Under the pieces are notes generated by a model. That model did not search any database, was not told the DNA's origin, and saw nothing but the letters and a program-made list of their open reading frames with translations. The position numbers were made by a program, and so were the translations under genes. Shown piece after piece: positions 16,549-23,929 of a stretch of DNA of 64,000 nt. The stretch's first letter is position 1; each line of letters starts with the position of its first letter. The DNA is from Limnocylindrus sp040397235 (GTDB lineage: Bacteria > Chloroflexota > Limnocylindria > Limnocylindrales > Limnocylindraceae): assembly GCA_040397235.1 (NCBI GenBank), contig JBBAWH010000006.1:1-64000 (forward strand). Reading direction: 5' to 3'.

Positions 16549-18185
16549 TGCATCGCCTCGCGCGATCCCTTCGTTGGCGCGCTTGCCGACCCGGACTCAA
16601 GCGCAGCGAGCTTGTTCGCTGCAGAGACGTAGGCGACGAGTGACGCATCGATGATGTTCGTGGAGAGGCCCTGCCCCGTGACGATCGGCACGTTCGGAAG
16701 TGGCTTCCCCTCTGCGTCAAGATCGGTGGAGCGGCGACACTTCGCCGTCACCTGACCCTGGGCATCCTCCCCCTCGCTGACCGCGCGAATCTCGTACTCG
16801 GCGAGGATCGGATGCCAGCCGAGCGTTGGCTCCACCGCCTTATCAAGCGCCTCGTAGAGCGCATCGACCGGGCCGTTGCCGGTGGACTCGGCCGAGGCCT
16901 CGACCCCGTTCACGCGAATCTCGACGCGACCCGATGAGCCGCCGCCGCGTGAGCTGGCAACGCTCCAGTCCAAGAGCTCAATCGTTGCGGCGCTACCGGT
17001 GGCGGCACGCTTGTCGACGAGCGCGAGGAGGTCGGCGTCGGTCAGCTCCTTCTTCACATCGGCGAGGGCGATCGCCTCGCGGTAGAGGGCATCGAGCGCC
17101 TCTCCGCTGAGGTCGTGACCGAGCTCGGCAAACTTTGCCTGCAGGCCACGGCGACCCGAAAGCTTGCCGATGGTGAGGCTTGAACCGAGCAGACCAACCG
17201 ACTGCGGCGTCATGATCTCGTAGGTCAACGGATTCTTCAGCACACCGTCCTGATGAATCCCCGACTCGTGGGCGAAGGCATTCGCACCGACGATCGCCTT
17301 GTTCGGCTGCACGGCGAATCCGGTCAGATACGAGACGAGTCGGCTCGCCGACGTCAACTGCTCTGTCTGCACCTGAATGTCGTGTGACTCGAACTGCCCT
17401 GGTCGGGTGCGCAGCGCCATTACGACCTCTTCGAGTGAGGCGTTGCCGGCGCGCTCGCCGAGTCCGTTGATCGTTACCTCTACCTGACGAGCACCAGCCT
17501 GCACCGCCGCCAAGGTATTGGCGGTCGCAAGGCCGAGGTCGTTATGGCAGTGGACGCTGATCGTGGCGTCGCGTCCAACGCGATCCACCACCAACTTCGT
17601 GAGCGCGGCGTACTCCGACGGAATGGCATAGCCAACGGTGTCGGGGATGTTGACCGTTGAGGCGCCCGCCTCGACCACGGCCTCGTACACCTGCAACAGG
17701 TAGTCGTGATCGGTGCGGCTCGCATCTTCGGCGGAGAACTCCACCTCAGCATCGCGACCGAGCTTCTCGCGTGCGTACTTCACCCACTTCACCGCCTCGG
17801 CTAGTGCCGCCTCGCGCGTGGTGCGCAGCTTGTGGGTGAGGTGAATGTCGGAGGTGGCGATAAAGAGATGCAGGTGCGGTCGATCCGAGACCTTGATCGC
17901 GTCGATGGCACGCTGTGGATCGCCATCTTTGCAGCGCGCGAGCGCCGCAATGCCGATCCCCTTCGTGGTGAGGGCGATCTGTCGTACCGCCTCAAAGTCG
18001 CCCTCAGAGGCTGCGGGGAAGCCCGCCTCAATAACGTCAACCTTCAGCTTGGCGAGTTGCCGAGCAACCTCGAGCTTCTCGGCAACGGTGAGGCCGGCGC
18101 CTGGCGCCTGCTCCCCATCGCGCAGGGTCGTGTCAAAGATGCGAACGGCGCCAGCGGCGACGCCAGGGCCCGGCGCCCCGTTCAC
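16545..18185 (-). CDS. leuA: 2-isopropylmalate synthase
   Basis: 546 residues, long form with regulatory domain. FDTTLRDGEQAPGAGL near 18, HCHNDLGLATANTLAA near 205 (metal-binding HxH) and NGLGERAGNASLEEVVMAL near 236 are all typical of LeuA. The C-terminal dimer/feedback domain spans about 385-520, so leucine inhibition is expected. It condenses 2-oxoisovalerate with acetyl-CoA. The stop overlaps leuB and the start overlaps ilvC. Confidence 0.96.
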   Translation of the reverse strand: MNGAPGPGVAAGAVRIFDTTLRDGEQAPGAGLTVAEKLEVARQLAKLKVDVIEAGFPAASEGDFEAVRQIALTTKGIGIAALARCKDGDPQRAIDAIKVSDRPHLHLFIATSDIHLTHKLRTTREAALAEAVKWVKYAREKLGRDAEVEFSAEDASRTDHDYLLQVYEAVVEAGASTVNIPDTVGYAIPSEYAALTKLVVDRVGRDATISVHCHNDLGLATANTLAAVQAGARQVEVTINGLGERAGNASLEEVVMALRTRPGQFESHDIQVQTEQLTSASRLVSYLTGFAVQPNKAIVGANAFAHESGIHQDGVLKNPLTYEIMTPQSVGLLGSSLTIGKLSGRRGLQAKFAELGHDLSGEALDALYREAIALADVKKELTDADLLALVDKRAATGSAATIELLDWSVASSRGGGSSGRVEIRVNGVEASAESTGNGPVDALYEALDKAVEPTLGWHPILAEYEIRAVSEGEDAQGQVTAKCRRSTDLDAEGKPLPNVPIVTGQGLSTNIIDASLVAYVSAANKLAALESGSASAPTKGSREAMQ

Positions 18186-19231
18186 TTGCCAGCGCCCTTC
18201 TCCGCGGCGCCCTGGGCGCCATCCATGTCGACCTCGACCGGATTCAAGAAGGTCATCTGATGGCGTAGCGCCTTGCCGACCTTCTCAATTGGGTGGCCCG
18301 AGTTCGCAGCGCGCAGGCGCTTGTACTCTGGGCGACCCGCCTCATCTTCTGCGATCCACTTCTTCGCAAAGGTGCCGTCCTGAATCTCGGTGAGCACCTC
18401 CTTCATGCGCGCCTTCACCGACGCATCAATGATGCGTGGGCCCGACGTGTAGTCACCCCACTCGGCGGTGTCAGAGACGGAGAAGCGCATGAAGTCGAGT
18501 CCGCCGCGATACATCAGGTCAACGATGAGCTTCAACTCATGCATCGTCTCGAAGTAGGCGAGCTCTGGATCGTAGCCAGCCTCGACCAGCGTCTCCCACG
18601 CACTCTTCACGAGCTGCGCGGTACCGCCGCAGAGCACCGCCTGTTCGCCGAAGAGATCGCTCTCGGTCTCATCCTTGAAGGTCGTCTCCATGATTCCTGC
18701 GCGCGTGCAGCCGAGTCCGTTGGCGTACGCCATGACACGGGCACGTGCGGTGCCGCTCGCCTCTTGCCCAACGGCGAAGAGCGCGGGCACACCGCCGCCG
18801 GAGACGTAGACGGAGCGCACGAGGTGGCCTGGCCCCTTCGGCGCGATCATGCCAACGTCAGTTCCTTCGGCTGGCTTAATGCGACCGAAATGAATGTTGA
18901 AGCCGTGTGCGAAGAGGAGGAGCGCACCCTTCTTCAGATTGCCTGCGATTTCGGTGTCGTAGAGCGCCTTCTGCGCCGTGTCTGGCGCGGCGATCATCAC
19001 CACGTCGGCGCGCTTTGTCGCCTCGGCGGCGGTGAAGACCTCAAAGTCGTCAGCGGCGGCAACGGCGCGGCTCTTCGAGCCTTCCTTGAGACCGATGATC
19101 ACGGTGAGCCCCGACTCCTTCAGGTTGCGAGCGTGGGCGTGCCCCTGGCTGCCGTACCCGATCACGGCGATGATCTGGCCCTTCAGGGCCTCGATTGGCG
19201 CCTCGGCGCTGTAGTACATCTTTACGCTCAT
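18182..19231 (-). CDS. ilvC: Ketol-acid reductoisomerase, class I
   Basis: 349 residues, the class I (short) form. Rossmann motif VIGYGSQGHAHARNLKESG near 22. KGPGHLVRSVYVSGGGVPALFAV near 130 is the conserved region ahead of the knotted domain. ETFKDETESDLFGEQAVLCGG (read in pieces near 183-203) carries the metal-binding D and E residues. It converts acetolactate or acetohydroxybutyrate to the dihydroxy acid. 4-bp overlaps with ilvN and leuA. Confidence 0.97.
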   Translation of the reverse strand: MSVKMYYSAEAPIEALKGQIIAVIGYGSQGHAHARNLKESGLTVIIGLKEGSKSRAVAAADDFEVFTAAEATKRADVVMIAAPDTAQKALYDTEIAGNLKKGALLLFAHGFNIHFGRIKPAEGTDVGMIAPKGPGHLVRSVYVSGGGVPALFAVGQEASGTARARVMAYANGLGCTRAGIMETTFKDETESDLFGEQAVLCGGTAQLVKSAWETLVEAGYDPELAYFETMHELKLIVDLMYRGGLDFMRFSVSDTAEWGDYTSGPRIIDASVKARMKEVLTEIQDGTFAKKWIAEDEAGRPEYKRLRAANSGHPIEKVGKALRHQMTFLNPVEVDMDGAQGAAEKGAGK

Positions 19232-19779
19232 CGCTTCACCTGCTCCTCAATTGACCCGCTGCCGCGGGACATCACTACTGAGCCGGTTCGCACCAGCTCC
19301 TTGATTCCGAACTCCCGAAGGAGCTCGACCAACGTGTCGATCTCGGTTGGCTCCCCAACCGCCTCGACGATCACCGCCTCATCACCAAGGTCGACCACCT
19401 TGGAGCGATGCATCTCCGCCACGCTCACGATCTCGGGGCGCGTTCGCTTGGTTGCGCGCACCTTGATCAGGGCGAATTCGTGCTCAACGATCGACTCGTC
19501 GGTCACATCTTGCACCTTCAGCACATCGATTAGCTTGTAGAGCTGCTTCGCCGCCTGCTCCACGTGCACCTCATCGCCGACGATCGTGAGGGTCATGCGC
19601 GACGTGTCGCTGCGCTCCGTCACCGAGACGGCGAGCGACTCAATGTTGAAGTTACGCGCGCGCATCAGGCTCGCCACGCGATTCAGCACACCCGGCTTGT
19701 TGTTGACGATCGCCACGATCAGGTGGCGACGCTCCTCACCTGAGCCTGGAAGAGACCGCGCCGTTGAGCCAGCGCTCAC
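19228..19779 (-). CDS. ilvN: Acetolactate synthase small (regulatory) subunit
   Basis: 183 residues. N-terminal ACT domain: NNKPGVLNRVASLMRARNFNIESLAVS (positions about 27-53) is the canonical valine-binding region. The C-terminal IlvN domain from about 100 binds and activates the catalytic subunit. The usual family length is 160-180. Overlaps ilvB and ilvC by 4 bp. Confidence 0.96.
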   Translation of the reverse strand: MSAGSTARSLPGSGEERRHLIVAIVNNKPGVLNRVASLMRARNFNIESLAVSVTERSDTSRMTLTIVGDEVHVEQAAKQLYKLIDVLKVQDVTDESIVEHEFALIKVRATKRTRPEIVSVAEMHRSKVVDLGDEAVIVEAVGEPTEIDTLVELLREFGIKELVRTGSVVMSRGSGSIEEQVKR

Positions 19780-21674
19780 CTCGCGCCTCTGCTCTGCGGA
19801 TCTGTGGGGTCCACACGCGGGTCGCTGGCCCCGTCCGTCGCGTCTTCGCCGTCATCGCCCCACTTATCGATCAGGTCGGAGAGCCCCTTACCGGCCGGCA
19901 TCATCGGGTAGACGTTCTGTCGCTCTGCAATCTCAAACCAGATCAGCGCTGGGCCATCAGCGGCAAGCGCTGCGGTAACCGCAGCATCAACCTCTTCGGG
20001 CTTAGCGACCTTCCACGCAGGGAGGCCGTACGCCTCACAGAGCTTCAGATAATCCGGTCCCGCTAACTCCTCTGAGTGGTAGTTCCCGCCATACACGATC
20101 TCTTGCCACTGGCGAATCATGCCGAGCTTCTTGTTGTCCATCAGCGCGATCTTTACGGGGATGCGCTCTTGCACGATGGTTGCCAACTCCTGCAGGGTCA
20201 TCTGGAACCCGCCATCGCCAGCGATTGCCCACGAGACCTTGCCTGGTACCGCAACGGCCGCACCCATTGCCGCGGGGAGGGCGAAGCCCATGGTGCCGAG
20301 TCCGCCCGACGAGAGGTGCGAGTTGGCACGGCGGAACCCGCCGTAGCGAGCGACCCACATCTGGTTCTGGCCCACGTCGGCGGTGAGGTTGGCATCGAAG
20401 TTTGAGCCTGCTGCAACGCGCTCAACAACGAAGTCGGCTGAGAGCACCCCGTCACGGAAGCCGCCGGAGCCGTGCCACGAAGAGGCTTCGCTCTCGGTGC
20501 GCCACGTTGCAAGTTCGGCAAAGTAGTCGACTCGAGTGGTTGGATCCACCTTGGTGATGAGTGGAAGGAGCGCGTCGAGCACGTGCTTGGCATCGCCCAC
20601 GATTGGCAGATCGGCGACGACGTTCTTGCCGATCTCCGCCGGATCAATATCGATGTGCACGATCTTCGCCTTCGGCGCATAGGTGCGCACGTTCCCCGTC
20701 ACGCGGTCATCGAAGCGCATGCCGATGCCGATCAGAAGATCAGCCGACTGGATCGCACGGTTCACATGCTTCCAGCCGTGCATCCCCATGTAGCCGTAAG
20801 CGAGCGGGTCGGTTTCATCAATGACGCCGATGCCGAGCAGTGTCCAGGTGATTGGAATCTGCGCCGCGCGCGCCAACTCGAGCAGCTCGCGCTCTGCACG
20901 AGCGATCAGCACACCGTGCCCTGCAAGGATGACCGGACGCTTTGCACCAGCGATCGCCTCGGCGAGCAGCTTGATCTGACGTGGATGGCCATCGAGCTTC
21001 GGCTTATAGCCAGGGAGCCCCGCCTCAACCTCTGCGGCCGAAGGATGCATCGCTGTGGTCTGGCCCATCAGCGCATCTTTGGTGATGTCAACGTGCACCG
21101 GCCCAGGTCGCCCGCTGCGCGCAAGGTGGAATGCCTCAGCAATCACGTGCGGAATCTCATCGGCGCTGCGCACCAGATAGTTGTGCTTCGTCATTGGCAG
21201 CGTGATGCCGGTGATGTCAATCTCTTGGAAGGCGTCCTTGCCGATGAGGGCGTTCGGAACGTTCCCCGTGATCACCACAAGGGGCACGGAGTCGAGCATT
21301 GCGGTGCCGATGCCGGTGACGAGGTTGGTGGCACCAGGGCCGGAGGTGCCCAGGCAAACTCCAACGTTGCCAGAGGCGCGTGCGTAGCCATCAGCAGCGT
21401 GCGAGGCCGCCTGCTCGTGACGGACCAAGATGTGGCGCAGCTCGGGGTGGTCAACGAGCACGTCATAGAGCGGCAGGATCACGCCACCGGGATAGCCCCA
21501 GATGGTGTCGCTCCCCTGCAGCAGGATCGCCTCGCAGAGTGCGTCGGCGCCGATGCGTGGGCGTACGCCGTCGCGAGCGGTGATGCGGGCATCGCGCAAC
21601 ATGTCACGTCGCGCGCGCTCTGCAGCACTCGCGGCCGGAGTTCCTGCGCCTGGTACGTGACCTGCCTGTGTCAT
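19776..21674 (-). CDS. ilvB: Acetolactate synthase catalytic subunit
   Basis: 632 residues, a thiamine-diphosphate enzyme that joins two pyruvates (or pyruvate and 2-oxobutyrate). The ThDP-activating glutamate is in LVRHEQAASHAADGYARA near 82. The FAD/middle domain has GMRFDDRVTG near 325. The ThDP/Mg motif is GDGGFQMTLQELAT near 486 followed by DNKKLG. The first ~40 residues are an Ala/Arg-rich extension. It is the first structural gene of a seven-gene operon and sits 23 nt downstream of a transcription attenuator. AAGGGGG lies a few bases before its ATG. Confidence 0.96.
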   Translation of the reverse strand: MTQAGHVPGAGTPAASAAERARRDMLRDARITARDGVRPRIGADALCEAILLQGSDTIWGYPGGVILPLYDVLVDHPELRHILVRHEQAASHAADGYARASGNVGVCLGTSGPGATNLVTGIGTAMLDSVPLVVITGNVPNALIGKDAFQEIDITGITLPMTKHNYLVRSADEIPHVIAEAFHLARSGRPGPVHVDITKDALMGQTTAMHPSAAEVEAGLPGYKPKLDGHPRQIKLLAEAIAGAKRPVILAGHGVLIARAERELLELARAAQIPITWTLLGIGVIDETDPLAYGYMGMHGWKHVNRAIQSADLLIGIGMRFDDRVTGNVRTYAPKAKIVHIDIDPAEIGKNVVADLPIVGDAKHVLDALLPLITKVDPTTRVDYFAELATWRTESEASSWHGSGGFRDGVLSADFVVERVAAGSNFDANLTADVGQNQMWVARYGGFRRANSHLSSGGLGTMGFALPAAMGAAVAVPGKVSWAIAGDGGFQMTLQELATIVQERIPVKIALMDNKKLGMIRQWQEIVYGGNYHSEELAGPDYLKLCEAYGLPAWKVAKPEEVDAAVTAALAADGPALIWFEIAERQNVYPMMPAGKGLSDLIDKWGDDGEDATDGASDPRVDPTDPQSRGAR

Positions 21675-21697
21675 CGATCCCCCTTCACTTCGTTAAT

Positions 21698-21724
21698 AAA
21701 AAACCCCGCCTCTTTGGCGGGGCT
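21698..21724 (-). terminator. Intrinsic terminator (attenuator) in the ilvB leader
   Basis: On the minus strand the stem AGCCCCGCC pairs with GGCGGGGTT around an AAAGA loop and is followed at once by a run of six U. It stands before, not after, a gene: 23 nt upstream of the ilvB ATG and 42 nt downstream of the leader-peptide stop. That position defines an attenuator. Its 5' arm (21716-21724) can alternatively pair with the upstream GGCAGGGCT segment. Confidence 0.85.
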
Positions 21725-21766
21725 CTGAAGTTTCCTTCGGGCGGTATCTCCGCGCCTCTGGTCTCC

Positions 21767-21886
21767 TCAGCCCTGCCGGGGCTGAATAAGCAGCCCGAGT
21801 AGGTTGCTAATGCCCCCAATAAGGGCCCCAAAGAGCACAAAGAGAGCACCGAAGACTGGAGTCAAGAGCAGTGCGCTATTTGTCAT
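21767..21886 (-). CDS. Branched-chain leader peptide of the ilv operon (39 aa)
   Basis: ATG at 21886 to TGA at 21767. Of 39 residues 10 are Leu, 3 Ile and 2 Val, with a cluster SNLLGLLIQ just before the last five codons. The Leu/Ile cluster ends exactly where the first RNA hairpin arm begins (CAGCCC codes for Gln-Pro), as expected for ribosome-stall attenuation. TAGGCT stands 6 nt before the ATG and TTGATC 17 nt further up, so the mRNA probably begins at this ATG. The product is also hydrophobic enough to be a one-helix membrane peptide, which is the alternative reading. Confidence 0.7.
   Translation of the reverse strand: MTNSALLLTPVFGALFVLFGALIGGISNLLGLLIQPRQG
21768..21784 (-). promoter_or_regulatory. 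Hairpin 1:2 / antiterminator segment of the ilv attenuator
   Basis: On the minus strand CAGCCC (21784-21779) pairs with GGGCTG (21773-21768) across a CGGCA loop, spanning the end of the leader ORF. The second arm with its loop, GGCAGGGCT, can pair instead with AGCCCCGCC of the terminator (eight pairs, one mismatch), giving mutually exclusive folds. Confidence 0.65.
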
Positions 21887-21892
21887 GGGTGC

Positions 21893-21921
21893 AGCCTACC
21901 AGAGCCTGTGTAGGCGATCAA
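21893..21921 (-). promoter_or_regulatory. Promoter of the ilv-leu operon
   Basis: -35 TTGATC (21921-21916), a 17-nt spacer ending TGG (extended -10), and -10 TAGGCT (21898-21893). A 6-nt gap places +1 at the A of the leader-peptide ATG. Confidence 0.6.
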
Positions 21922-23180
21922 AGAACGTCGCGTGATCGCGAGGCCATCGGTCGGCCCACACGGAGCGGCTCTTCGGCTGCTGCGGCGCGCCCTAGCAGCA
22001 GGTCAACAGTGCGGCGGGCCCCGCCAGCGCTACACATGACCCCGTGACCCGAGTAGCCCGTGTTCACGAAGAGCCCCGCCTGATCGGTTGGCCCAAGGAA
22101 GGGTCGATGATCTGGGGTGTATTCATATTGTCCCGCCTGAAGGCGCCACGCCGGCGGACCGTCGCGCCAGACATCGCGCCAGAAGGGCGCCAGCAGGGCG
22201 AGCGATGTTGGTGATGCTGGATCGAGAAGTGCGTGAGCCATCGCCTCGTCGGTTGGCACCTCGAGGAGCGGCTCACCGACGGGCGTTGTCGGGTCGGTGC
22301 GCAACGCGAATGCCCCCGCGAGGGCCGGTCGCCAGTGTGATCCCGTCTCATCATCGATCGTCATCGGCCCCGACTGATCGATCACCGGCAGGTTTGGCAT
22401 GACCAGCTTCTGGCGAATCGTTGGCGCGATCGGCAGATCGAGAGCGGCGAGCTTGGCGACGACGCCACTCCACGGGCCGGCGGCGATCACCGTTTGCGGC
22501 GCATGCACCACACCACGATTTGTTGTTACCCCCGTAACGACGCCGCTCGCATCCCGCACGAATCCGGTGACGGTTGTCTCCAGTGCATAGGTGGCATGGC
22601 CAGAACCACTGGCGCCACTGATGTGCGCCGCGTGTGACGACGCGGCCGCATATCCGTGGGTGAGTGCCACCTGATCAATGAAGCCGTCGCCGGCGCGGAA
22701 GCGCACCTGTCGAATCTTTGGAGAGAGGTACGACCAGCGAGCACGCGCCTCGTCACCGCTCAACAGCTCCACATCGGTGAGCCCGAACGTTCGTTGCAGA
22801 GCAACGAGTTCTCGCCCCTTCGCAGCACTTGCCTCGGTGCGGCTGCAGAAGAGATACCCCTGCTGACGAATGTCGAGGTTCCATCCCGTGAGCCCCGACT
22901 CTTCGGCAAAGTTCAGATAGAGAGCCAAGCCCTCTTGTACGAGTGCAAGCTCATCGGCGTTGTCGTGCTGCAAGCGAAACGCACCCGTTGATGCGGCGGT
23001 CGTGAGCGATGCGATGCTGCTGCGACGCTCAATCACCAACACCTTGAGTCCGGCGCGTGCGGCAAAGTACGCGGTCGCGGCACCCGCAACGCCTGCGCCA
23101 ATAACGACGAGGTCGACACTTGCGGGAAGCTCTCCGTCGTTACGGTCGTAGATTGGGAGGGCGCTGTTGTCGACGGTCAC
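21918..23180 (-). CDS. FAD-dependent amino-acid/sarcosine oxidase-like oxidoreductase (DAO family)
   Basis: 420 residues. N-terminal FAD motif VVIGAGVAGAATAYFAARAG near 26, then VIERRS, with the conserved C-terminal GYSGHGVMCSAGGARRTVDLLLG near 375-397 typical of DadA/SoxB-like oxidases. Between them lies the FAD-binding segment VIAAGPWSG near 235. The likely activity is oxidative deamination or demethylation of a small amine; the substrate is unknown. The GTG start at 23180 overlaps the upstream aldolase stop (GTGA), so the two genes form an operon. Confidence 0.8.
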   Translation of the reverse strand: MTVDNSALPIYDRNDGELPASVDLVVIGAGVAGAATAYFAARAGLKVLVIERRSSIASLTTAASTGAFRLQHDNADELALVQEGLALYLNFAEESGLTGWNLDIRQQGYLFCSRTEASAAKGRELVALQRTFGLTDVELLSGDEARARWSYLSPKIRQVRFRAGDGFIDQVALTHGYAAASSHAAHISGASGSGHATYALETTVTGFVRDASGVVTGVTTNRGVVHAPQTVIAAGPWSGVVAKLAALDLPIAPTIRQKLVMPNLPVIDQSGPMTIDDETGSHWRPALAGAFALRTDPTTPVGEPLLEVPTDEAMAHALLDPASPTSLALLAPFWRDVWRDGPPAWRLQAGQYEYTPDHRPFLGPTDQAGLFVNTGYSGHGVMCSAGGARRTVDLLLGRAAAAEEPLRVGRPMASRSRDVL

Positions 23181-23821
23181 GCGGGGTGCCCGGCGGCCGC
23201 GCGAGCGGCCCGCAGCTGAGCGGCAATCGCCGCTGCGCTCCACGGGTCTGCGCCGTCAAGGAGTCGCGGCCCAACGCCAAACCCAGCGGCACCAGCGGCC
23301 ACCAGTGCGGCAATCTCGTCGAGCCCTACGTTCGTTGGCACGATCTTGCTGGTTGGGCTCGGTGCCAACGCTGCACGAATAAATGCTGGAGCGTTGATCG
23401 CCGCCGCGGGGAAGAGCTTCACGTAGGTTGCGCCAGATCGTTCGGCGAGGCTGATCTCCGTTGGCGTGAAGGCACCGGGGAGCCAATCGACCCCGGCGGC
23501 GGAGGCAGCGGCGCCCGTTGCGGGGTCGGTGATTGGCGAGACGAGGAATCGTGCGCCGGCATCGATCATGCGCTGCGCCGTCGCGGCGTCGTACACGCTA
23601 CCCGCGCCAACTGCGAGGGTTGGGTGACTGGAGCGTAGGGAGGCGATCGCGGCGGTCACCGCAGCCTCGGCCCCCTCGCCGCGCAAGAAGAGTTCGAGCG
23701 CTGGCACACCGGCATCGAGCGCAGCGTCAGCCCATGCCGACAAGACCGCGGCATCCTGTGCGGCGACCGCCGGAAGGATTCCAACGCGCGAGAAGAGTGG
23801 GCCAAATACCTTCGCTTCCAT
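23177..23821 (-). CDS. 2-dehydro-3-deoxy-phosphogluconate (KDPG)/KHG aldolase family protein
   Basis: 214 residues from the ATG at 23821. ILPAV near 14 and the phosphate/substrate motif VGAGSVYDAATAQRMIDAGARFLVSP (in pieces near 70-95) mark the family, and the Schiff-base lysine is in TYVKLFPA near 125. An upstream in-frame ATG at 23863 exists, but 23821 fits the family N-terminus and has GATACT 6 nt before it. Paired with a FAD oxidoreductase it may serve a sugar-acid or hydroxy-2-oxo-acid route and not the Entner-Doudoroff pathway. Confidence 0.82.
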   Translation of the reverse strand: MEAKVFGPLFSRVGILPAVAAQDAAVLSAWADAALDAGVPALELFLRGEGAEAAVTAAIASLRSSHPTLAVGAGSVYDAATAQRMIDAGARFLVSPITDPATGAAASAAGVDWLPGAFTPTEISLAERSGATYVKLFPAAAINAPAFIRAALAPSPTSKIVPTNVGLDEIAALVAAGAAGFGVGPRLLDGADPWSAAAIAAQLRAARAAAGHPA

Positions 23822-23827
23822 GGCGGC

Positions 23828-23833
23828 AGTATC
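23828..23833 (-). promoter_or_regulatory. -10 box GATACT (within CGTGGGATACT)
   Basis: Ends 6 nt before the ATG at 23821. The preceding CGTGG resembles the tRNA-Lys/DUF2203 boxes (CGTGGGAGAAT) and gives an extended TG. Confidence 0.45.
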
Positions 23834-23917
23834 CCACGCTGCCCGCGCCTGGTCGGCACGCATTCACCCTCGCCTTCAGTGGTGGCTCGCGGGGCTAGGG
23901 TGAGTTTCGCCCTCTGG

Positions 23918-23923
23918 TAGGCT
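23918..23923 (+). promoter_or_regulatory. -10 box TAGGCT of leuC (extended, TGG before it)
   Basis: Ends 6 nt before the leuC ATG; no Shine-Dalgarno. Identical hexamer and TGG to the ilv leader promoter. Confidence 0.5.
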
Positions 23924-23929
23924 CGCTCT

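Noticed and set aside
21767..21886. Reading the ilv leader ORF as an ordinary small membrane protein
   Set aside because: Kept as an alternative only: the coupling of its Leu/Ile codon cluster to the hairpin arm, the attenuator before ilvB and the promoter spacing fit a leader peptide better.
21674..21921. T-box riboswitch before ilvB
   Set aside because: No T-box sequence, specifier loop architecture or long structured leader is seen; the leader is under 220 nt and mostly a coding ORF.
23822..23863. Earlier ATG (23863) for the KDPG-aldolase-like gene
   Set aside because: It adds 14 residues absent from the usual family start and lies upstream of the GATACT box that is 6 nt before 23821.
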